Source: Chloroflexota bacterium
Lineage (GTDB): Bacteria; Chloroflexota; Anaerolineae; Ardenticatenales; JAADHH01
Direction: 5' to 3'
Length of the DNA stretch: 40,341 nucleotides
NCBI GenBank assembly: GCA_013151955.1
Contig: JAADHH010000025.1
Span: forward strand, 1-40,341
In this document: positions 1-6,794 of the stretch, one piece after another
Layout: every line of letters starts with the position of its first letter
How positions within the stretch are numbered: the first letter of the stretch is position 1
Position numbers and translations under genes: made by a program
Notes under the pieces: model-generated
Databases searched by the model: none
The model's input: the letters and a program-made list of their open reading frames with translations, nothing else
What the model was told of the DNA's origin: nothing

Positions 1-63
1 CAGGTCTTTGTCCTCTAAAGCGCTTTCTATCTGCTTCTTTAGAAGCTCTTCTTGTGCTGTCAT
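1..63 (-). CDS. Partial CDS, N-terminal 21 residues of an unknown protein
   Basis: Reading leftward from an ATG at 63, the frame stays open to the window edge and encodes MTAQEELLKKQIESALEDKD plus one more residue, a charged, probably helical N-terminus. A strong Shine-Dalgarno (GAGGAGG on the minus strand, about 73-79) sits at good spacing, and a sigma-70 promoter lies further upstream (125-153). Too little is present to name a family. The real-gene call rests on the SD plus promoter. Confidence 0.6.
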   Translation of the reverse strand, partial: MTAQEELLKKQIESALEDKDL

Positions 64-124
64 CTGGACGGTATCCTCCTCACGTTCATCGTGACGGAAA
101 GCCAACAGCCATTACGACTCCTTT

Positions 125-153
125 ATGTTACAGTGAATTGGGGTCTTTGTCAA
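125..153 (-). promoter_or_regulatory. Sigma-70 promoter for the partial leftward gene
   Basis: On the minus strand, TTGACA (148-153) is followed by a 17-bp spacer and TAACAT (125-130). The predicted start is near 118. A tiny frame (86-112, MAVGFPSR then stop) begins a few bases after that start and precedes the SD of the partial gene; it may be a leader peptide or chance. Confidence 0.6.
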
Positions 154-291
154 TAGCCTCTTCGTGATGGGAAATGTGCAGCCAGACTTCGGTACCATAC
201 TTTTTGCTGCTGTGTCGTTGCGTCCGATAACGTGAAACGGGTAGATGTGAAGATGATTGCCCAAAGTGGCCATGTGGACTGCGGTGGTAAC

Positions 292-367
<76 letters not shown>

Positions 368-447
368 ATGTGATGGGTCGCCTGCGACCGACGGGCGTGA
401 TGCCGGTCGTATCGAAGTCGGTTGCAGGCCACCCATGCACAGGCGGT

Positions 448-476
448 ATTATACCGTATTTTCCATTTCTTTACAA
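448..476 (-). promoter_or_regulatory. Promoter of tRNA-Pro
   Basis: On the minus strand, TTGTAA (471-476), a 17-bp spacer, then a perfect TATAAT (448-453). The -35 box overlaps that of the divergent tRNA-Arg promoter (470-475). Confidence 0.65.
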
Positions 477-498
477 ATGTTGCATCCCGCGTTATAAT
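470..498 (+). promoter_or_regulatory. Promoter of tRNA-Arg
   Basis: TTTACA (470-475), a 17-bp spacer, then a perfect TATAAT (493-498). The predicted start, about 505, is just ahead of the mature tRNA 5' end at 509, so very little 5' leader needs trimming. It may also feed the polysaccharide operon, since no terminator separates them. Confidence 0.75.
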
Positions 499-508
499 CT
501 CAGCATTG

Positions 509-580
509 GCCCCTGTAGCTCAGAGGATAGAGCAGCGGTTTCCTAAACCGCGAGCGCAGGTTCGAGTCCTGCCAGGGGTA
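509..580 (+). tRNA. tRNA-Arg (anticodon CCT)
   Basis: The acceptor is GCCCCTG/CAGGGGT (one G-U pair at the end) with discriminator A at 580. The anticodon arm GCGGT-TTCCTAA-ACCGC gives anticodon CCT (reads AGG). The T arm is GCAGG-TTCGAGT-CCTGC and the variable loop is four bases. CCA is not encoded. Confidence 0.95.
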
Positions 581-609
581 CTGGGCCGGTGTCGGAACCG
601 TAACGCCGG

Positions 610-639
610 GACCGTAGCGCCGGAATCCCTATTCCGGCG
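610..639 (-). repeat. Dispersed hairpin repeat, family B copy 1
   Basis: Perfect 9-bp inverted repeat (618-626 with 631-639, 4-nt loop) between tRNA-Arg and the first glycosyltransferase. Read on the minus strand, its 30 bases match 17225-17254 at 26 positions. Two of the four differences are a paired change in the stem (C:G versus A:T). No T-run follows. Confidence 0.7.
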
Positions 640-668
640 ACCACCGTGGGGGAGGAGTTTGCACGATC

Positions 669-1850
669 ATGCGTGTTCTGAAGGTGGCGCCCACCATGTT
701 CTTTGCCGATTATGGGTGCCATGTACGTATCTTGGAAGAAGCCCTGGCCTTGCGTAAACGGGGGCACCAAATCACGATTCTGGCCTACCCCAATGGGCGA
801 GACATAGCGGGACTGGACGTCCGTCGCGGATGGGGCGTTCCCTTCAACTATCGCGTCTACGTCGGCTCGTCGCGGCACAAGCTCTATCTGGATGCGCTCC
901 TGGCCCTGAAGGGAGCCGTAACCGTTTTACGCGACGAGCCAGACATCATCCACGGCCATCTGCACGAGGGCGCGCTGATCGGCCACTATCTGGCGAAGTT
1001 CCGGCGTGTCCCCATGGTGTTTGATTTCCAGGGGAGCCTCAGCGCCGAGATGGTAGACCATAACTTCTTGCGCAAAGACGGCCCTTTTTACGCGCCCGTC
1101 CATTTCCTGGAACGCTATATAGACCACCTGCCGGCCGCCATTGTCACCAGCTCCAATCATGCAGCCGACCTGCTCGTGCGCGACTTCGGCTGTTCTGCCT
1201 GCCACATCTACCCGGTTCCAGACAGCGTGGATACAACCCTGTTTCGGCCACGCCGGCCGGCAGACGCAGAAGAAATCGCGGCCCTCAAAACAACCTTGGG
1301 CATCCCCCCGGAGCGGCGAGTACTTGCCTACCTGGGCCTGCTGGCCGGCTACCAGGGCATCGACCTCCTCTTGCAAGCCATGCAGCGGATCGTGCGCAGC
1401 GCCCCCGACGTCCACCTGCTGCTGATGGGATACCCGGCTGAAGAGCACTACCGGAGAATGGCCGGCGATTTGGGTGTGGCTGCGCACGTCACCATCACGG
1501 GACGCATTCCGTATGAGGAAGCGCCGGCCTATCTGCGGCTGGGTGATGTTGCCGTAGCGCCAAAGGTGTCCGCGACAGAGGGGAGCGGCAAACTCCTCAA
1601 CTATATGGCCGTAGGATTGCCCACAGTGGCTTTCGATACGCCCGTCAGCCAAGAGTACCTGGGGGATCGCGGAATCTATGCCACCGCGGGGGATGAAGAA
1701 TCGCTGGCGAAATGCCTGCTCGATACGTTGCGCGACCCAACCGGCGCTGCCCAACTCGGCCTGGCTCTGCGTGAACGTGCCCAGGCCCTCTTTTCATGGG
1801 ATTGCACCGTGAATACCCTCTTGGACGTGTATCGCGCTGTCCAGAGCTAA
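669..1850 (+). CDS. Glycosyltransferase family 4 protein
   Basis: A 393-aa GT-B fold glycosyltransferase that probably moves a sugar from a nucleotide-sugar donor during surface polysaccharide synthesis. The N-terminal half resembles a GT4-like acceptor domain (HxRILEEALALRKRGHQ near residue 20). The C-terminal half has the donor-site pattern EGSGKLLNYMAVGLPTVAFD near residues 303-322, typical of GT4. The start ATG has a GGAGGAG SD at about 651-657. It is the first of four co-directional genes; the next begins 13 bases after its stop. Acceptor and donor cannot be named from sequence. Confidence 0.85.
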   Translation: MRVLKVAPTMFFADYGCHVRILEEALALRKRGHQITILAYPNGRDIAGLDVRRGWGVPFNYRVYVGSSRHKLYLDALLALKGAVTVLRDEPDIIHGHLHEGALIGHYLAKFRRVPMVFDFQGSLSAEMVDHNFLRKDGPFYAPVHFLERYIDHLPAAIVTSSNHAADLLVRDFGCSACHIYPVPDSVDTTLFRPRRPADAEEIAALKTTLGIPPERRVLAYLGLLAGYQGIDLLLQAMQRIVRSAPDVHLLLMGYPAEEHYRRMAGDLGVAAHVTITGRIPYEEAPAYLRLGDVAVAPKVSATEGSGKLLNYMAVGLPTVAFDTPVSQEYLGDRGIYATAGDEESLAKCLLDTLRDPTGAAQLGLALRERAQALFSWDCTVNTLLDVYRAVQS

Positions 1851-1863
1851 GGAGTCTGATCCA

Positions 1864-4104
1864 ATGACAAAAAGAAAATGGTACCTGCGCCGCTTGCGTA
1901 GCATGTCCCCGCCAGAACTTGCCGAACGTTCTCTTGACAATGCGCGCGTGGCCACGGAATGGATGCGGTGGCGGATGGGAGGACATGTTCTTGGTGAACA
2001 GGACCTCATTCGCCGGCTTCGGCACGTCTACCGCTCCCAGAAAAGTGTCTGGGCCACCTTGCTGGGCGAATATTGTCGAGATGGGCCGGCCCCCCTGTTC
2101 CTTTCCCACCACGACCGTGTCGTGCGCGTGGACTGGCTGCGTACACACCACCCGGAAAGAATAGACGCGGTCATAGAAAAGGCAGACCAGATTCGTGCGG
2201 GCGAAGTTACCCTCTTTGGACGAACGTTCCACCTCGACTTCTCCGATTCGCAGGTGTGGATGCGCGACCCGGTGACGGAGAACCTGTGGCCGCGCAAATA
2301 TTGGGCTGCCATCGACCATCGCGACGGCCGAACCGTGGGGGGGTGTAAATGGGTGTGGGAGCTGAACCGCCATGCGCATCTCATCACCCTGGCAAAAGCG
2401 TTCTTCCTCACCGACGACGAAACGTATGTGCAAGAAGCCCGCCGCCAACTGATTAGCTGGATCGGAGCCAATCCGCCCCTCACCGGCATCAACTGGACCA
2501 GTTCCCTGGAAATCGCGCTCCGCCTGATCGCCTGGACCTGGGTGATGGCTTTTATCTCAGAGTCGCACGCGCTGGACGAAGACCTGTTTCGCGCGATCAA
2601 CCGCTCCATTTACCAGCAAATCCAAGCCGTCCGGCAACGCTTGTCCGCACATTCCTCCGCAAACAACCATTTGATCGGAGAAGCAACCGGCCTGGTCGTG
2701 TGCGGAATCTCTTTCCCCTGGTTCCGCGATTCAGAAGACTGGATTCAGACCGGACGCGCCATCCTGATTCGCGAAGCCAGACGCCAATTTCACCCTGACG
2801 GCGTCGGCGCCGAACAGGCACTGGCATATCAACGCTTCGATATGGAGATGTACATGGTTGCCGGCCTGCTGCTGCAGGGCGCAGAATTGCCGTTACCCGT
2901 GGAAACGACCGACCGTTTGGAGAAGGCCTGCCAATTCCTCCAGGCCCTCGCCGATGAGGAGGGCAACCTCCCCGACATCGGCGATCGGGACGACAGCCGG
3001 GCCTTTCCCCTCGATGGCCGGCCCGGCACGATCTCCCTTCCCGGACTGCTCAACCTGGCCTCCGTTGCCCTGGCCCAGGGAGACCGGTACCCGCCACCTT
3101 CAGATTTTGACGAGACTCTCTATTGGCTGACGGGACGCCACACGGCGTCCGCAAAGACAAAAACGGTCCATCCTCCCCTACCCGCGCCCAAATCGCAGGC
3201 TTTCCCCTGGGGGGGCTACTACGTATTGCGTGAAGCAGATGAATTCGTGGCCACCTTCGATTGTGGCCCGCTGGGATACCTTTCCACAGCGGCACATGGA
3301 CACGCCGATTCCTTGAGCATTACCTTGCGGGCGCATGGCCGCTCTTTTCTGATCGACCCAGGCACCTATGCCTACCACGAAGCGCCGGCATGGAGAAACT
3401 TTTTCCGCGGCACCCGCGCGCACAATACCGTCACCGTCGATGGTGAGGATCAATCCGAAAGTGGAGGGCCCTTCCTCTGGTCCAATCACGCGCAGACACA
3501 ATGTCACCGGTGGGTCACCACCGATACGTATGATTATGTGGATGGCAGTCACAACGGCTATGCTTCCATAAACGTCACCCATCGCCGCCAACTCATCTAC
3601 CTTCGCCCGGACATCCTGGTGGTGATTGACGACATCACCGGCAAAGGGGACCACCACGCTTCTCAGATATGGCACTTTGCCCCCGGTGTGGAAATCTATG
3701 CCCGCCCTTTGCAGGCCCATCAAGTGGTGGCCGAGGTGGAGATCGGAGACGATGGTTCGCTGCGCATGGCAGACCGGCGCGCCGGCTCCATTTTGGTCGA
3801 GCCCACGAGCACGATCCGCGACGGGGATGTGTGGCTGTCTCTGACCCCCCTGGCCGCACAGCCGGTGGACGCCCGGCTAACCTGGGGATGGCTGGCACGC
3901 ATCCAAGGCTGGGTTGCTCCGACGTACGGCCACAAGGTGGCTGCGCCGGTCCTGTCATACAACCTGCGTGGCGATGCACCGCTCCGCTTGATCAGCATCT
4001 TGCAAGTTCGGAAAAGTCAGACACTCCCCGAATTTACGTCCCCTACCAAGGTGTTGGAACGCGCCCGGAAAATCCTGGCTGAAGTCGAAAGAGAAGGTTC
4101 ATGA
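1864..4104 (+). CDS. Heparinase II/III family protein (polysaccharide lyase-like)
   Basis: A 746-aa protein with the two-part plan of heparinase II/III and alginate lyase families. There is an N-terminal helical toroid (about residues 60-380, including SxNNHLIGEATGL near 267) and a C-terminal beta-sandwich domain (HGHADSLS near 477; RAHNTVTVDG near 518). The opening MSPPELAERS segment is one I associate with members in exopolysaccharide loci. The family cleaves uronic-acid polymers by beta-elimination. Being inside a synthesis operon suggests it trims or edits the nascent polymer. No signal peptide is apparent. SD AAGGAG precedes the ATG. Its stop overlaps the next start (ATGA). The exact substrate is unknown. 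Confidence 0.85.
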   Translation: MTKRKWYLRRLRSMSPPELAERSLDNARVATEWMRWRMGGHVLGEQDLIRRLRHVYRSQKSVWATLLGEYCRDGPAPLFLSHHDRVVRVDWLRTHHPERIDAVIEKADQIRAGEVTLFGRTFHLDFSDSQVWMRDPVTENLWPRKYWAAIDHRDGRTVGGCKWVWELNRHAHLITLAKAFFLTDDETYVQEARRQLISWIGANPPLTGINWTSSLEIALRLIAWTWVMAFISESHALDEDLFRAINRSIYQQIQAVRQRLSAHSSANNHLIGEATGLVVCGISFPWFRDSEDWIQTGRAILIREARRQFHPDGVGAEQALAYQRFDMEMYMVAGLLLQGAELPLPVETTDRLEKACQFLQALADEEGNLPDIGDRDDSRAFPLDGRPGTISLPGLLNLASVALAQGDRYPPPSDFDETLYWLTGRHTASAKTKTVHPPLPAPKSQAFPWGGYYVLREADEFVATFDCGPLGYLSTAAHGHADSLSITLRAHGRSFLIDPGTYAYHEAPAWRNFFRGTRAHNTVTVDGEDQSESGGPFLWSNHAQTQCHRWVTTDTYDYVDGSHNGYASINVTHRRQLIYLRPDILVVIDDITGKGDHHASQIWHFAPGVEIYARPLQAHQVVAEVEIGDDGSLRMADRRAGSILVEPTSTIRDGDVWLSLTPLAAQPVDARLTWGWLARIQGWVAPTYGHKVAAPVLSYNLRGDAPLRLISILQVRKSQTLPEFTSPTKVLERARKILAEVEREGS

Positions 4105-5402
4105 ATGTAAGTCTATTTGGCCTTGGTCAAGTTGGGTGCGTGACCGCCGCCTGCCTGGCCCGCGACGGACACCGGATCATCGGCGTTGACCGGAACCTGC
4201 GGCGCGTGGAAATGATCAACGCCGGCAAGAGCCCGGCACTCGAACCCTTCCTCGATGCACTCATCGCGCAGGGGCGGCAGCGCGGCCTTCTGGAAGCCAC
4301 CGATGATCCCGAATATGCACTTCACGAAAGTGAAATCTCGCTCCTTTGCGTGGGTAGCCCGGCCAAGGAAAATGGGCAGATCGACACGTTTCAAATCGAG
4401 CAAGCCTGTCTCGACCTTTCCCCCGCCCTAAGAACGTTGCAGCGGTACCACACCATTGTCATACGGAGTACGGTTGTCCCCGGCACGACCGAGAACTTGC
4501 TGATCCCCCTCCTGGAAGGGGCCACCGGCCGTTCCGCGAGCCGGGATTTTGCGGTTTGCGTCAACCCTGAATTTTTGCGGGAGGGGACTGCCGTGGCCGA
4601 TTTCGACTCGCCTCCCTACACCATCGTCGGTCAGAACAGAGAAACGGATGGACTCCCTGTGCGCCGCTTGTTCGCTGCGCTGCCTGCGCCGCTGTTTCAG
4701 GTCTCCTTGCGCATGGCCGAGATGATCAAGTATGCGAACAACGCCTTTCACGCCCTAAAAGTGGCTTTCGCCAATGAGATGGGTATGTTAAGCCAAGCTA
4801 TGGGACTGGATGGTCAGGAACTGATGGATTTGCTCTGTGCAGACACGAAGCTCAACCTTTCAAACTACTACCTCCGCCCGGGAGCACCCTTTGGCGGGGC
4901 CTGTTTGAGCAAAGACCTGGAAGCGGTACTCTTTCACGGGCGACAACTCGGCCTGCAACCGCCCTTGTTGGGGGCCATCTTGCCCAGCAACGAACAGCAC
5001 CAGGAACGGGTTCTTGACCAGATCAGGAAGGCAGCCCGCCGAAACATCACTTTCCTGGGGCTGACGGCCAAGAAGGGAAGCGGTGACCTCAGGGGCAGTG
5101 CTTTCGTGACCATGATCCGCGAATTGCTCGAGTCCGGATACATCGTGCGGGCATTTGACGAAGATATTCCCTGGGACAGCGTCCGGACCCCGGACCCGGC
5201 GATCTTTCCGGATGGCCTGGGGCCTTTGATCCGCGATGTTCTTTCCCCTTCCTTGCAAGAATCAGTACGTTTGGCGGAAGTCATCATCCGTCCGAAGCCG
5301 CTGAGTTCGGCACGAGAACAGGAATTCCTGGCCCTGCTGCGACCGGAGCAAACGGTGATCGAACTGGCGCACCAGCGGGGACGGGAAGGACCGCAATCGT
5401 GA
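4101..5402 (+). CDS. UDP-glucose/GDP-mannose 6-dehydrogenase family protein (AlgD-like)
   Basis: A 433-aa NAD-dependent nucleotide-sugar dehydrogenase that oxidises the C6 hydroxyl of a sugar nucleotide to a uronate. A Rossmann motif GLGQVG is at residues 7-12, NPEFLREGTA is near 155, and the catalytic Cys falls at 268 in FGGACLSKD. This matches both the length and the active-site cysteine position of GDP-mannose dehydrogenase AlgD, so GDP-mannose is a reasonable guess, though UDP-glucose or UDP-ManNAc enzymes remain possible. It starts inside the stop of the heparinase-like gene, implying translational coupling and a shared uronic-acid pathway. Confidence 0.85.
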   Translation: MNVSLFGLGQVGCVTAACLARDGHRIIGVDRNLRRVEMINAGKSPALEPFLDALIAQGRQRGLLEATDDPEYALHESEISLLCVGSPAKENGQIDTFQIEQACLDLSPALRTLQRYHTIVIRSTVVPGTTENLLIPLLEGATGRSASRDFAVCVNPEFLREGTAVADFDSPPYTIVGQNRETDGLPVRRLFAALPAPLFQVSLRMAEMIKYANNAFHALKVAFANEMGMLSQAMGLDGQELMDLLCADTKLNLSNYYLRPGAPFGGACLSKDLEAVLFHGRQLGLQPPLLGAILPSNEQHQERVLDQIRKAARRNITFLGLTAKKGSGDLRGSAFVTMIRELLESGYIVRAFDEDIPWDSVRTPDPAIFPDGLGPLIRDVLSPSLQESVRLAEVIIRPKPLSSAREQEFLALLRPEQTVIELAHQRGREGPQS

Positions 5403-5418
5403 AGGAGACGGTTTCGCC

Positions 5419-6597
5419 TTGTCCGGTAGGATACTGATTATTGTTCAGAACTTGCCTGTGCCCTTTGATCGCCGCGTTTGGCTGGAAGCCGTCGCTCTCC
5501 GGGAGGCCGGGTACACCGTTTCTGTGATTTCCCCGGCCGGCCCGGAACCGCCGGGGCGAAGGGTGCTCGATGGCGTGTACTTGGTTCGTTATCCTTCCCC
5601 CCCGGAGGCCCATAGTTTGGCCGGCTATCTTTTTGAATTCGTCTACTGCTGGATTTGCACGCTGGTGCTTTCGCTCGTGGTGTATGTTTCCCGGGGCTTC
5701 GATGCCATCCATGCCTGCAACCCCCCGGAAACCTACTTCCTGTTGGCCCTGCTATACCGTCCGCTGGGGGTACGCTTCCTCTTCGATCATCATGACCTTT
5801 CGCCGGAGATGTATCTGGCCAAAGGAGGGCATCCCGACGGATGGTTGTTTCGCGGGTTGCGCTTCCTGGAGCGCCTCACGTTCCGTACGGCCGACGTAGT
5901 CATTGCCACGAACGAATCGCACAAGCGCATCGCGATGGAACGGGGTCAGGTGCCCGAGGCAGATATCTTTGTGGTGCGCAGCGGCCCCGATTCGGACAGA
6001 TTGCGCCTTCTGCCGCCCGACCTGTCACTGAAAGAAGGCCGGCAATATCTGCTCTGCTATCTGGGCGAAATGTGCCCGCAGGATCGTGTGGACATTGTCT
6101 TGCAGGCCATGCACCACCTGGCACACAACCTGGGCCGGACCGACCTGCTCTGCGTCTTGATGGGTGGTGGCTCCCAACTGGCCCGGTTGCGGGACATGAA
6201 TCGAGAGATGAATTTGGCAAACTGGGTGCGTTTCCTGGGCCGCGTGAGCGATGATCTGCTTTGCCGTTATCTCTCCACCGCAGATGTCTGCTTGGCACCA
6301 GACCCCCTAACCGCCTGGGCCGATCAATCCACGATGAACAAAGTGGTGGAGTACATGTTCTTCGGAAAACCGGTCGTAGCGTTTGACCTGAAGGAAACGA
6401 GGGTGTCGGCCCAAGACGCGGCCCTGTACGCCACACCGAATGACCCGCACGATTTCGCAAACAAAATCAACACGCTCCTTTCCGCGCCAGAACGTCGCCA
6501 GGAGATGGGGCAAATCGCGCGCCGGCGTGTGCAGGACCAACTGGGCTGGGAGCATTCGGTGCCCCATTTGTTGAAGGCGTACCAACGGTTGTTGTGA
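5419..6597 (+). CDS. Glycosyltransferase family 4 protein
   Basis: A 392-aa GT4 enzyme starting at TTG, with AAGGAG at about 5402-5407. The N-terminus (IIVQNLPVPFDRRVWLEAVA) is a common signature of GT4 enzymes in exopolysaccharide clusters. The donor-site segment MNKVVEYMFFGKPVVAFD lies near residues 304-321. A hydrophobic stretch near 70-95 (YLFEFVYCWICTLVLSLVVY) may dock it to the membrane. It is the last gene of the four-gene operon, 16 bases after the dehydrogenase stop. Confidence 0.85.
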   Translation: MSGRILIIVQNLPVPFDRRVWLEAVALREAGYTVSVISPAGPEPPGRRVLDGVYLVRYPSPPEAHSLAGYLFEFVYCWICTLVLSLVVYVSRGFDAIHACNPPETYFLLALLYRPLGVRFLFDHHDLSPEMYLAKGGHPDGWLFRGLRFLERLTFRTADVVIATNESHKRIAMERGQVPEADIFVVRSGPDSDRLRLLPPDLSLKEGRQYLLCYLGEMCPQDRVDIVLQAMHHLAHNLGRTDLLCVLMGGGSQLARLRDMNREMNLANWVRFLGRVSDDLLCRYLSTADVCLAPDPLTAWADQSTMNKVVEYMFFGKPVVAFDLKETRVSAQDAALYATPNDPHDFANKINTLLSAPERRQEMGQIARRRVQDQLGWEHSVPHLLKAYQRLL

Positions 6598-6712
6598 GAA
6601 TAGTGGCCAGTCGTCAGATGTCAGTTGCCAGACGGCCCCGCATGAATGACGGGCCTTGGGCTGCCAACCCAGGCGGCGTGATTCCATCAGCCGTCGTCCG
6701 CCAGTTGCGCGC

Positions 6713-6747
6713 GAAGGTTGCCAACTTTCCAAAAGTTGGCAGCCTTC
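6713..6747. repeat. Perfect 16-bp stem-loop between the polysaccharide operon and GH57
   Basis: GAAGGTTGCCAACTTT (6713-6728) pairs over its full 16 bases with 6732-6747 (one G-U pair), leaving a 3-nt loop. No T-tract follows, so it is not a standard intrinsic terminator. The rest of the 6598-6780 gap holds short reiterated words (GTCAG/GCCAG) and no credible gene. Confidence 0.7.
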
Positions 6748-6794
6748 AACCTTCACGCACCACGCAATACGTTGACACGTGAGGAGGAATGAAC

